From Prorocentrum cordatum (Eukaryota; Sar; Dinophyceae; Prorocentrales; Prorocentraceae), in assembly GCA_963575745.1 (NCBI GenBank), contig CAUYUJ010022549.1, positions 58,009 to 122,008 of the forward strand: a stretch of DNA of 64,000 nucleotides, in the 5' to 3' direction. The notes under the pieces were generated by a model, which was not told the DNA's origin, made no database searches, and worked only from the letters and a program-made list of their open reading frames with translations. Of the stretch, positions 30,833-41,200 are shown in pieces. A program made the translations under genes and the position numbers. Each line of letters starts with the position of its first letter. Position 1 is the stretch's first letter.

Positions 30833-33800
30833 GCACCCTGGTCCGCGCACATATTGCACTATTGCACAAATGCATCACATCCCATCCATGGAGCCACACA
30901 GACTGAAGCATGAGCCCACCACCCATACTGCATCAATCCTTTTCATGGCACAGCAAAGATTACTTACCAAACTTTTGTACCACATTGCACAACGTCGTAG
31001 ACTCACGCATGTATATGTCTATGTATGTATGTACGTACACATACTTATGTAGATATACAAGCACCCGCGCATGTCGCAACAAACACACATGTACAGCAGC
31101 ATTGCTACTGCAGTACATATAATTCATCGCATCTGTTACATCGTGCATGTTGCACCGAACGGATGTCCCCGTGTATATCATGATGAGCCGAATGCACAAA
31201 CAATGTTACAATAACTAGATTGTACCACACGCAGAGTGCACAGCATACATTGCACGACGTGTATACAACTGTGTTTGTATAGCGAATGATGTGTTCATGT
31301 GCATTCCGAAAGCAGTTGTACTGACTGTCTTCTTGTGGTAAGAATCATTCACTGACGCTTCGCATGCCCCCAGCAGCTGCAGCAGCCCATCCAGAAACCA
31401 TGCCCTGGCGAGTTGAGGTGATCAGAGAAGAAGCGTGGGAGCAAATAAGGGGGTAGCTTTTCGTCTGAAGGAAAAGGGGGATGGACAGGGGAGGAGGGAG
31501 CGGGCGATGATCAAAAGGAGGGCATGCAGAGGGGCCGGAGACATCATGGATGTCCCTCGGAGTCTCTGGGGATGTCTCTCTGGCGCTTCTCGGAGGCCTA
31601 TTGGGGCGTCTTGGGGGCCTCTTGGCGGTGGGGGCCGCTTGGGGGCCTCTTGGGGCCTCTTACGGAATTATTGGGGCCTCTTGGGGGCGTCTTGGGGCCT
31701 CTTGGGGGCTTATTGAAGTATTTTGTTTGCCCTTCGAGAGGCCTCTCCTGGCATCTAGGAGGATGTCGATATCAGATGGGGGGTCAATCAGCGTCACTCC
31801 TATTGAGTCCCCAGAATCGCCTCTTGGAGCCCTCATGGGGCGCTCTTGGGGCCGTCTTAAGGCCATCTTGAGCCCCATATTGCAGCTCTCTTGGGCCAAC
31901 ACCCTCCCACAGAGGCCCTCGAAAATCCAACATCTTTCAAAGCTAATCTGTTTGTCAATGTGAGTGTGTGTTGATCAAATATTCCTCTAGTTTCACCGCT
32001 CCGCTGACCTCCGGGGATCTCGCCGCGCGATCCCTTGCCGAGGAAAATTTGTGTTGATCAAACACGAAGGGGTGGTATTAGCGATAGCTCTCTCCAGCCC
32101 CTCCAATCGCCTTTTGGGGCGCTCTTGTGGGGCTCTTAGGCGCTCCTTTGGCTGTCTTGGAGCCCTCTTGGGCCCCTCTTGGGTCTCTCTTGGGCCCTCT
32201 TGGAGCCATCTTGAGGTCTTGGGAGGACATCGAAAGCGAACGGGCGAGAAGGCCAAGTTCATTGATTCTCTTTAGGTGTGGGGAGGATTTGGGCCTTTGG
32301 GGGGCGCCCTGGACAGGCCCCAATGCCACTTGGACCCGTCTTAAAGCGGCCTGGGGACCTCTTGGAGGCATCTTGGAGGCCATCTTGGGCCAACTTGGTC
32401 CATCTTGCGCCATCTTTGAAGCCATCTTTAAGCATCCGGGGCCCCAAAGATGCCCCCCCGAAGAGCAACGAATCGTCAAAACCAATGTGTTCAAAGTTTT
32501 TCTTGATCGAAGAGGGGGCAAACTGGCCTGCCCCTCGAAATCACCTCTTGGGGCCCTCTTGGGGCATTCTTGGGGCGTTTTTGGGTGCTCTTCGAGCTGT
32601 CTTGGAACCCTCTTGGGCCCCTCCTGGGCAATCTCGGGCCATCTCGGAGCCGTATTCAGGCTTCGAAAGCCCATCGGAAGTGAAAAGGCGACAATTCAAA
32701 CAAACACCTCTGACCCTTAGACGTGGGAGAGATGTTGGCCTTTGGGGGTGTCCTTCGGAAGCCCCAGCGGCCCTTGGACCCGCATTGGGGCGATCTTTGG
32801 GCATCTTGGAGCACCTTGGGAACCATCTTGAGCCATCCTGGGTTATATTTAAACAATATTGGATGTCATCTTGGGCTCTCTAATGCCCTCTGGGAGCCAT
32901 CTTGGGCCATCTGGAGCGCTCCAGCGCCTCCCCGCCCCGCTGTCCAGACCCAGGGGGAAGGGTGAGGGGGGAACCCCTCGTAACCCCCTCCCCGGAAGAT
33001 GGAAGAGGAAATGCTCTAGACCACCGGTGCCCAGAGGGCTGGTGGGATTCTCGCCAGGGGCCCTCTGGCAGAGACATCCGCAACATTCTTCAGTGGTCGG
33101 GCCCGTTTCGCTTGAGACATCCTCACAACTCTGGGTTCTGATAAGGTCGGGTCCGAGGGGCAATCTATAACAGAAGTCGTATACGAGACTGCTCATGTAC
33201 AAGATTGGTCATATACAAAACTTGTCATGCACGGGAGGCCCACGTGGCTGTCCCTTGGGCCCCCTCGCGGTACCCTTTTGGGCCCGCAGGGGGCCGTCTT
33301 GGGCCTTTCTTAAGGGCCCTCCAGCGCGGTCTCGGCGGGCCTCAACAGGGCTCCAAGAGGAGCCAACAACCTGTCGCGAACAAGGCCTTGTTCGTGACAG
33401 GTCGTTGGGCCCTCTTGAGGCTCTCTTGGCGCCCTCTTGGGGCCCCAAGACGGACCTCTCGGTGCCCTCCAGGGCCCTCCAGTGTGCTTTCGGAGGGCCT
33501 TCAGAGGGCTCCAACAGGGTCCCCAACGGATGCTACAAAGCACCCCCCTGTTGTAGCATCCATCGGGTGCCCTCTTGGGGCTCTCTTGGGGCCCTTTGCA
33601 GGCCCCCCCCCCCCGCGCCTTCAGAGCGCCCGAGTAGGACTCCAAGAGGGCCCCAAGAGTGCCCCAAGAGGGCCCCAACGGATACTACAACGCACCCCTC
33701 TGTTGTAGCATCCGTCGGGAGCCCTCTTGGGGGCCCTCTTGGACCCCTCCGAAGGCTCTCCCAGCACCTCCAGAAGCCCCCAAGATGGCTCCAAGAGAAT

Positions 33801-34930
33801 AGCAAGAGGCCCTCCAACGGATGCTACAACGCACGCCCCTGTTATAGCATCCGTCGGGGGGGGCCTCTTAGGGCCGTCGTGGGGGTCATCTTGGGGTCCC
33901 CTTGGGGCTCTCCCAGGGCCTCTCGGGCCCTCTTGGAACCCTCTTGGGAACTCTTGAGGCCCTCTGGGGGCCCTCTCGGGGCCTGGGCACGCACGGGCCA
34001 CCTGTATCTATTCGGGGGCTGGAAGAGTTCAACGACCCGCGCCCAGAGGGCTGATGGGTTTTCATGGTCACTGCAGGGCATTGCAATGTCATCGCATTAT
34101 ATTGCAGGGTCTGTGCAGGTTATTGCAGGGATCCGGTACTTATGCAGGGTATTGCAGAGGTCTTTGCTGGGGTCTTTGCAGAGTATTGTATGGGGTCTTT
34201 GCATGGTCTTTGCAGGGGGGCTTTGCTGGGTATTGCATGGTCTTTGCAGGGGGTCCAGGGAAGTGATAGGGAAAAGGATTTTATAAGAAGGACTAGTGAA
34301 CTCCCTAGACCACTTCACGCCCTACAGGGCTGGTGGGGTTCGACCCTCGATGCTCGATCTGTGATGTTCGATTCAACCCTTGATGTTCTATCCGCGATAT
34401 GCCATCCTTGCACATCGATCCTTGATGCTGCATCCCCGATGCTCGATCCTGACTTTTCCATCTGCACTGATCAATCATCGGTGCCCGACGTGGGTTCTTC
34501 GGTCCTGGATGCATCACCTCCGAACGACTCCCAGATGGTTCCCATATGACGTCAAGGTGATCCCAAAACGTAATGACCTCAATGCGACGTCGCAACGATC
34601 CCAAGAACACGCCATGAACCAATGGCCTACATCCATCACATTGTTGTTCGGGAGGGCGGCACAGCAGCAACACCACGACGAGCATCAGAGCGCGAAGCTG
34701 GCATCATAAGAAACAGCAGCGACGAAAACAGCAGCTGCAACAGCTACGTCGGCGATAGCAGCAGCGGCAGAGGCAGCATATATCAGCAGTGGCAGAGGCA
34801 GCAGCGAGGCCCCGACGCTCGAGGATCCAGGGGCGAGTGTGTTGTTATGGTTGCTGCCTGTAACTGGTTTGACGTTTCTGGCAATCTAGGGGACTCTGGG
34901 GACTTTTAGAGGCCTCTGGGTACCTCAGTG
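30833..34930 (-). repeat. Right arm of the 9.2-kb degenerate palindrome
   Basis: Reverse-complement partner of 25690-30050. Matching landmarks are TGTGCGCGG near the spacer, GGGGAC..CCGTTCGGTGCAA (31140-31180), the 'cttggggcc' arrays with a unit of about 430 bases (31560-32900), ACAAAACTTGTCATGCACG (33215-33233), the CGGATGCTACAA words (33528-33860), GTATTGCAGGG-type repeats (34080-34250), GATGCTCGATC words (34340-34460), AACGATCCCAAGAACACGCC (34592-34611) and ATCCTCGAGCG-type sequence at the outer end (34815-34835). Confidence 0.88.
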
Positions 34931-35653
34931 GCGAACAAAACTTACCATCTCCTCCTCGTCCTCAGCCTCTTCCTGCTCCTCCCCCTCCTTATCATATTGG
35001 GTTCCTTTTAGAATCGCAGCGGCTGGTTGGTCGTCAGTTTTGGCCCGGAAGGGTGGCTCTTTGGCCTCGGGGCCAGGAAGACACGGCTCGGGATGAAAAG
35101 CCGGCCGCGGGGAACGGGTCGAGAGGTTCGGAGGCCCGCGAAGCAACAGGGATCGTATCGCCAGATGTATGGGGTAATTTTCTAGGACTCTGGGAGTCTC
35201 CAGAGCTCGCAGTGCACTTTGCCTTCCTTGGGACAGGCTTTTCATCCCGAGTCGTTGCCCGAACTTTCCGGGGCTGGGCAGCGGCCTCCAGAGGCAGAAC
35301 ATCGCTGAGATCCGGCGTCGCGAACAAAGTGCAACATCGTGGGGAATCACGACTGGAGCCCTAGACCTCATACTTCTGCGGTATTTCTCGAGCCAGCTCG
35401 ATCCGTGAGGGCCCCAGGGCCCGAACCTGGGCGAAGCGCATAGTGCGGAGAACATGCGATCGAGTAGCTCTTTCGCCAGAGTGATCTGCGACTCCCAGAT
35501 CTCAGAGGTACCCCCGTTCGGCAGCGAGTTCCAGTACAGTCGAAGCCGATGATGGGGATGGGTGAACTTCCCAAGGATACCCCAGCACCCTTGCCCCTTC
35601 GATCCGTCCTTAGTCACTCTCGATTGCCAGCCCCGGTCGGCAAGCCTCGACAT
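34925..35653 (-). CDS. Tentative reverse-strand open frame, unknown
   Basis: On the reverse strand the first part (about 35653-35400) looks protein-like: GKFTHPHHRLRLYWNSLPNG followed by SEIWESQITLAKELLDRMF. A second plausible segment (ATPDLSDVLPLEAAAQPRK, then KLPHTSGDTIPVASRASEPL) is in a different reverse frame (35327-35034). The annotated frame ends in an acidic Glu run near the palindrome edge. It could be a frameshifted gene or a composition effect; no family was recognised. Confidence 0.22.
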   Translation of the reverse strand: MSRLADRGWQSRVTKDGSKGQGCWGILGKFTHPHHRLRLYWNSLPNGGTSEIWESQITLAKELLDRMFSALCASPRFGPWGPHGSSWLEKYRRSMRSRAPVVIPHDVALCSRRRISAMFCLWRPLPSPGKFGQRLGMKSLSQGRQSALRALETPRVLENYPIHLAIRSLLLRGPPNLSTRSPRPAFHPEPCLPGPEAKEPPFRAKTDDQPAAAILKGTQYDKEGEEQEEAEDEEEMVSFVRH

Positions 35654-36752
35654 GGGCGTCCAAGGGGCTTTGCGCCCTCACCTTTCATCCTCACCATCAG
35701 TTCTGAGCGCAACTCCTCGCCGGAGTGATCTCTGGGGGCGCAGGCTTCCGTGGGGGCGCAGGGGGGGGGGCCAGGCCCAGGTGCGCAGGCCGCCGCCGCC
35801 GCCGCCGCACCACGTGCAACGATCGGCCAGCCGCGCGCCAGCGGCCGCGCCGGCCTGGGACCACCTCCCTGGCGTTCGAAGAAGACACGGACCTCTGCTG
35901 ACTGGGGCCTGCGCAGTCCTCTCTCCTTCGGCCCGCGCTCCCGCCAGTCGTGGGCAGGAGGGGGCCAGGACTGCAGGCGAGGGCAGCAGGTGCAGCGACA
36001 TCGCAGCATAGGCCACGGAGGGCTGAACGAGCAGCAACAGCGCGGCAGCGCCACCCTGGGCGCAGCGCGATGGCCCCGGGCCCGAACCAAGGCTTGAACC
36101 AAACCCGCCGTCTCGATTCTTGCCAGTGCGCCGGGCTGTATGCGGGAAGGAAGGAGCAACATGAGCAGCAGGAGCAGCAGGAGCATCAAGGGCCGAATCA
36201 AGGGCAACGTCAGGGTGGGGGATAGGCTCAGGGGGTGATGGATGCATCGACCCCCAATCGCCCAGTGATCGCGGATATCGCGGACAGGGGCCTGACAGCC
36301 CACCCTCGCCCAGGACCGGGGCCCATCGCCGATCCGTCGGCAATGCATCGCCGGCACCAGGCCGATGCACCCCCCCCTTCTGAGCTGCCCCAGCCCGTGC
36401 CGTTGCCCCTCGGAGCAGGAGCAGGAGGCGGTCGAGCGGGAGGTCGCGGCCGTGCCCTCCAGCACAGGGAGGGCCGCGACCCGAGGCCCCGAGGCCCCGC
36501 CGCTCCGTTTTTTTGTCCTTTTGGCGCGTGCAGCCGTGCGCCATGCGGCCGGTGCCCCCCGCGGCCTCGGGCGGCGGCTCAGCGGCCTGCGACGGTGGCC
36601 TGCGAGATCTCGCCCAGCCGTCCTGCGAAGCAGGGGGCTTGGGCGCGGAGAGGGCCGAGCATCGAGGAAGGGGGTCGAGGAGGAGGACCGATGGGGGAGG
36701 ATCGAGTATCGAGCATCGACGGGGGGGATCCACGAGGAGGAGGAGGAGGAGG
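35654..36752. other. GC-rich stretch before the assembly gap
   Basis: Ala/Arg/Pro-rich frames are open on both strands and none is convincing. A (GCC)n stretch lies at 35790-35811, an (AGC)n stretch at 36160-36186, and from 36640 the sequence becomes GAGGAG/ATCGAG-rich and enters the gap. Confidence 0.4.
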
Positions 36753-36852
36753 NNNNNNNNNNNNNNNNNNNNNNNNNNNNNNNNNNNNNNNNNNNNNNNN
36801 NNNNNNNNNNNNNNNNNNNNNNNNNNNNNNNNNNNNNNNNNNNNNNNNNNNN
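36753..36852. other. Assembly gap (100 N)
   Basis: Exactly 100 N between a (GGA)n run and a (TGA)n run, i.e. a scaffold join inside simple sequence. Distances across it are not reliable. Confidence 0.99.
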
Positions 36853-37008
<156 letters not shown>

Positions 37009-37012
37009 GAGT

Positions 37013-37077
37013 GCGGTGCACAGCATTGATCGTGCCTCCCCGCGGCCGTTTTCAACCCTCAAGGATTTTTGCTGCGC
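37013..37077 (+). repeat. Split direct repeat A1 (5' end of the retroelement)
   Basis: Begins GCGGTGCACAGCATTG and ends GGATTTTTGCTGCGC; identical to 43391-43455. It is immediately preceded by GATGATGAGAGT. Confidence 0.9.
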
Positions 37078-37109
37078 AGCAGGTGCGCACGGACCTTCCC
37101 CGCGGGTGG

Positions 37110-37583
37110 ATGGTCTGGGGCCTCCTCGCCGCCGCCGCCTCCGCGCCCGCCGCGACCAGCGGCGTGATCGCAGCCTTCTCGGCGTGGGTGCTGCGAGGCG
37201 CGGTCTCGGACGCGACCGAGGCGGCTCGGGCGGCAGGACGGGCGGAGGTCCATTGCCCCGACATCCCAGAGCCGGTCTGCCACTGTCACTGCAAGTGTGA
37301 GGCGGTCGCGGCTCCAAGCGGGGGTCACCAGTCTTGGCAGCTCGTCGGTTGTGCGCTCGTCTGTTTGTTCTTCTCCGTGCTGCAGGTGACCGTCACGTGC
37401 GTACAGTATGGCGTTGGTTGGTTTGGTGGCAGTCGGTCCGCCTCCTCCGCCGGGACCACGAGTGCGGGGAGCGGACGGTTGGCCGTTGCCGACGGGGCCA
37501 GGGGGAACGATGCTACGGCGGGCACTAGTGAGGTACGTGGGCGCGGGCGAGGAGTTGTCACACGAGCGGCTATTCCTGAATGA
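37110..37583 (+). CDS. Retroelement ORF1, small membrane protein with CHCHCKC motif
   Basis: Met 37110 begins an Ala-rich hydrophobic segment (WGLLAAAASAPAATSG). It is followed by CPDIPEPVCHCHCKCEAV, a second strongly hydrophobic segment around residues 68-90 (LVGCALVCLFFSVLQVTVTC) and a Gly/Ser/Arg-rich tail. Stop at 37581-37583. I recall similar short Cys-rich, membrane-spanning frames ahead of Gag in related dinoflagellate elements, but this is memory rather than a search. The frame overlaps the Gag start (37510) by 74 bases in a different phase, which is compatible with leaky initiation or with a former fusion broken by a frameshift. Role unknown. Confidence 0.5.
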   Translation: MVWGLLAAAASAPAATSGVIAAFSAWVLRGAVSDATEAARAAGRAEVHCPDIPEPVCHCHCKCEAVAAPSGGHQSWQLVGCALVCLFFSVLQVTVTCVQYGVGWFGGSRSASSAGTTSAGSGRLAVADGARGNDATAGTSEVRGRGRGVVTRAAIPE

Positions 37584-38736
37584 TATGGTTGGGGGACTGG
37601 TCACGATCGCGTCCCCTGACTTTGATGTCTACGACGAGGACATGAGCGACCAGAACGTGTTCGAGACGGTGAGGTCCTTGGGCGATAACGGGGAGCTACC
37701 GCTGGGACTTGGCGGTGCGCAGCTGTATCGATTTCGGCAGCCGCCGACCGACGCGGAGATAGACCAGTTGCTGGCCGAGGCGATCGGCGTCGTCGCCCTC
37801 CGTGGCGCACGTGGGGCCGCAGGGGGCGCTGGCGGCCTGGCCGCTGGCGCGCCCGGCGCCGCCGCGGGCGGTGCCGCGCCAGCGGCCCCCGCCGTCGCCT
37901 GGGCGCTCGCGGAGCACGTGGATGGGCACAGCATCGGCGAGATTGTGACGATGCCGGCGGGGGCGGTGCAGGCCAACGGCTACGGGCTCATGGTGTTGCC
38001 CAACATGCAGGCCCCCAGGCCGGTGCTGGTCAAGCAGCTGAACAACTACCAGGCGGAGATCGATACGTTCTGCGAGGAGCGGATCAAGTGGAACCGAGCG
38101 GCGACGGCCACCCACGGCAACGATCAGGCGGTGGGTGACGACGTGCGGACGCTGTCGGTGCAGTATGGCCCCGATGGGACACGGAGGCGCGAGTTCAGGC
38201 AGTCAGTGCAGGAGATGACAGCGACCGAGTTCGACGACTGGCCTCTGAGTGGGCCACGAACGACCGAGTGGATGTGCAGGGAGATGATCAAGATGGCGGA
38301 GGGGCCGCGGGCCCAGCACTCAAAGTGGTTGTCAGAGGCGAAGATCCCCGACGGCGACCGCTCGATCCACGAGGACGCCAACTTAGCGCTGGCGCAGGAG
38401 CTAGCGGTGACCTACGACGGGCTCAACGTCATGAACTTGGCCTGCATGGAGGCTGTGGCGCGCAGGCGCCAGCTGATTGCCGAAGCCCACCATGCCAATC
38501 CCAGCGCGCCGAGCTACGAGGGAGCTGCCCACTTCATGGGCGACGGGATGCGCGCGGGCGGAGCGCTGGTGTCACCGGCGCTGACCGCCCATGTGTCCGA
38601 TCGGCTGCGTGCTGAGGCGGCCATCTCGAGGGAGAAGCGCAAGGCGGCGGAGGCGCGCTCGCTTGCACCTGATCGTGGCCGCGGACGCGGCGGCAGGGGC
38701 GGCGGAGCGGGGGCCGACGCCGCCGGTGCTGGGTAG
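37510..38736 (+). CDS. Gag-like protein of the retroelement
   Basis: From Met 37510 the protein (about 408 residues) has an acidic N-terminal part, an Ala/Gly linker (about residues 105-135), and then a folded region with FDDWPLSGPRTTEWMCREM, a HSKWL motif, and YDGLNVMNLACMEAVARRRQ, ending in a Lys/Arg-rich, RGRGRGGRGGG tail that could bind nucleic acid. The WPLxGPRTT/W and NLA.xE...RR pattern is what I know from the protein preceding RT in dinoflagellate DIRS-like elements. The frame ends at TAG 38734-38736, and the same frame continues into the pol region after that one stop, so a Gag-Pol readthrough or a single mutation is possible. Met 37408 is an alternative start. Confidence 0.6.
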   Translation: MLRRALVRYVGAGEELSHERLFLNDMVGGLVTIASPDFDVYDEDMSDQNVFETVRSLGDNGELPLGLGGAQLYRFRQPPTDAEIDQLLAEAIGVVALRGARGAAGGAGGLAAGAPGAAAGGAAPAAPAVAWALAEHVDGHSIGEIVTMPAGAVQANGYGLMVLPNMQAPRPVLVKQLNNYQAEIDTFCEERIKWNRAATATHGNDQAVGDDVRTLSVQYGPDGTRRREFRQSVQEMTATEFDDWPLSGPRTTEWMCREMIKMAEGPRAQHSKWLSEAKIPDGDRSIHEDANLALAQELAVTYDGLNVMNLACMEAVARRRQLIAEAHHANPSAPSYEGAAHFMGDGMRAGGALVSPALTAHVSDRLRAEAAISREKRKAAEARSLAPDRGRGRGGRGGGAGADAAGAG

Positions 38737-38763
38737 CCTACGGGTTTAGAGGCGCGGATCGGC

Positions 38764-40909
38764 TTGGCCGCATCTCGTCGTTCCCCGAGAGCCCGTGTGC
38801 AGCAAGCGGTGAGCAGGGCCCGACTCAACCTGTTCGTCGCTGTCTTCCTGTTCGGAGTCATGGCCAAGCCCTGCGGTGAGGCTACTTTTTCTGAGGGAGA
38901 GAACGTCCCAAGCAGGTATCGCGATATTTTCCCCTTGCCTCGTCTCGCTGAAGGGCGCCGAGGTGACCTGCGAAGGATGTGCCGTTCTACGACACGGCGC
39001 GTGACGCGTCGGTGGGCTGTGGCAGCCGCAGTCAACAGGTCCGTGGACGCTCTCAACTCGATGTACTACGGTGCTCGTGATGTGCCAGCCTTTCTGGCCG
39101 TCAGCGACCTGATGACGCTGCCGCAGTGCCAGCGTGCTGCTCTTGCTCATCTGATCGTGCGTGCGCGTGAGCTGGGCCCTAAGCCTCCGAGTGTCACCCG
39201 CCCAGGAGCCCTCCAGGAGCTTCGGTCGGGTTTTTAAGCATGATTATGCAGGGGACCTGGGTCAGGGCACCCGTGTTCCCATGGTTTTGGAGAAACTGTC
39301 GCTTCCGGACGTGGAGCGCTCGCCTGTGGAATTGGAGTCAGTCTTGGTAGGGTTGCCCCGGGAGTGCCTTCAGAACTTTGAAGAGAAGATGCTCGTCGGT
39401 GCAGCGGTTTGGAGCCAGCTGCCCGATGATGCATCTCGAGTGCCGCCTTACACGGACCCGCTGTTGAAAGCCCTTGGGGGCTTCTGTGCTTTTGCCTCCA
39501 GGATGGCTTCTCGGGGACTTGTGAGGTCCACTCGGCGCCCCGCTGCTCGTATCGGGGCGTTCACCGTTTTGAAAAAGTCGGGGGAGCAACGTCTTGTCCT
39601 CGACTGCCGCCAGTGTAATCTTCGATTCGCCCCTCCCCCACACACTGAGCTAGGTGGTTTAAGTTCTTTGAGTGACCTGGAGATCCCTGTAGGACAGGCC
39701 TTGTATTGGGCCGAAGGTGACATCAAGGATTGTTTCTACGAGTGCGGTATCTCGGACGAGCTTTCAGATTTCTTCGCTTTCGAGGTTGACGTGGTCGTGG
39801 GTGACTTACTGAACGCAGGTGTGTCGGGGGTGCTCTTGGACGGTTTCAGAGTTGATGAGAAGGTGTCAATGTGTCTCACCGTGTTACCAATGGGGTTTAC
39901 TTGGTCCTTCTGGTTGGTTCAAGAGTACCATATGCAAGTTGCCCGAAGGGAGGTCTCAGACAGTTTCGTTCTCGTGGACGGGCACCCCGTTCCGAATGTG
40001 CAGGCAGGCGAGCGCGTCTACATGGCGTATTGTGATAATTTGAATGCCGGCGCTTTCTCGTGTGAGCGAGCTGGAAAGCTGCGTGATGCTGTTCAGAGGG
40101 ATATGGAGCAGGACGGTTTCACCATCCACGACATCTCGGGACCTTCCGTCGTCCCCCGCGTGCTGGGTTCGGTTCTTAATGGCGACGCAGGTGCCCTCAG
40201 CCCGGACCCCGACAAGCTTTGGAAGTTGATCGTCGTGTTTGACTGGCTGAGTTCGGGGCCCGTGGTTTCGGCAAAAACTGTTGAGAGGCTGATCGGACAC
40301 TACATTTATGTCGCCATGTTGAATCGCAGCACGCTCCCAGTCTTGCGGCACCTGTATGACTTCGTCTCGCAGAGTTCGGACCCCGAACGTCTTTGGCCGA
40401 GCTGCTGCAAAGAGTGTCGCATCATTACTGGTCTTCTGCCACTCGCCGTGGCTGATCTCCGTCAGGAGTGGAATCCCACGGTCACGTGCGCCGATGCCTC
40501 GCCGACGGGGCACGGAGTTTGCCGGTGCGATCTGGACGTTGATGCAGTTCGGAGGATGGGGAGGTGGACCGAGAGGTGGCGTTTCAAACGACTTGCTCCT
40601 GACCAATGGGCCCCCAGGTCTCGTGCTCTAGGATTGGACCCCCAGGAGGACCTCGCCACGGCAGGGAACGTCTGGGCCCCGGAGGTCTCGAAGGAAGGTC
40701 TGTGGGACGATGCTGGTGATTGGGACTCTTTCAAGTATTCGGAGGATCCCGATTTCCCCGAAGTGCCCCTATGTCTTATGAAGCAGGAGTCTTGGGATGT
40801 GGTTTTGTATGGCACCTGGAAGTTCTTGGGCGAACATATCACGATCGAGGAAGGTAGGACGGTTATTCTAGCGCTCAGACGTCTTTCTCGGGCTCACCGT
40901 AACTTTTGA
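38764..40909 (+). pseudogene. Reverse transcriptase and start of RNase H (frame-broken)
   Basis: The N-terminal region (38764-39237) ends with LRSGF and a stop. Deleting one T from the run at 39229-39236 would join it to the long frame 39161-40909. That frame has the RT motifs FTVLKK..RLVLDCR (block 1-2), EGDIKDCFY (motif A, catalytic Asp at residue 187), LPMGFTWSF (motif B, 242-250) and YMAYCDNLN (motif C, 288-295). Motif C reads CDN where most RTs have DD; related elements often show DN, so this may be natural. RNase H begins at TCADASPTGHG (Asp445) and continues to EEGRTVILALRRL, after which TGA 40907-40909 interrupts. Enzymes of this type copy the element's RNA into DNA. Confidence 0.85.
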
Positions 40910-41200
40910 AAGCGGCATGTACTACTCGTCGACAACATGGGGCTGTGTTTCGCTTTGTCGAAGGGTCGTGCCTGCTCGTGCGATTTGCTCAGGGTCTGCC
41001 AGCAAGCGGGGGCCCTTTTACTCGCCACCGACAGTCGCCTTCGGCCGCGGTGGGTGCCCGGCGAGTTCAATGTTGCAGACGAACCTTCACGCCGCGAGGA
41101 ACGGGCGGACGCTCGCCGCTGGGCCCACGCTGCCGGCGCGGGCGGGCCAGGAGAGGCAGCTCGTCGGCAAGACGCAGGAGGCGGGGGGCATTGCTCGTGA
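40910..41200 (+). pseudogene. C-terminal part of RNase H, in frame after TGA
   Basis: Directly downstream of the stop the same frame reads HVLLVDNMGLCFALSKGRAC, then CQQAGALLLATDSRLRPRWV and PGEFNVADEPSRR. The VDNM and NVADEPSR motifs are the closing part of the DIRS-type RNase H domain. The frame then degenerates and stops at 41198-41200. The upstream TGA therefore lies inside the domain and is a lesion or recoded stop, not a natural end. Confidence 0.75.

Noticed and set aside
29590-31340. CRISPR-like or regulatory array in the CATATGT/ATACAC part
   Set aside because: Words are irregularly spaced and degenerate and the sequence is part of the palindrome arms; there are no regular repeat-spacer units.
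34335-34420. GGTTCGACCC as a tRNA T-loop
   Set aside because: No anticodon or acceptor stem fits; the word belongs to a GATGCTCGATC-type repeat in the palindrome arm.
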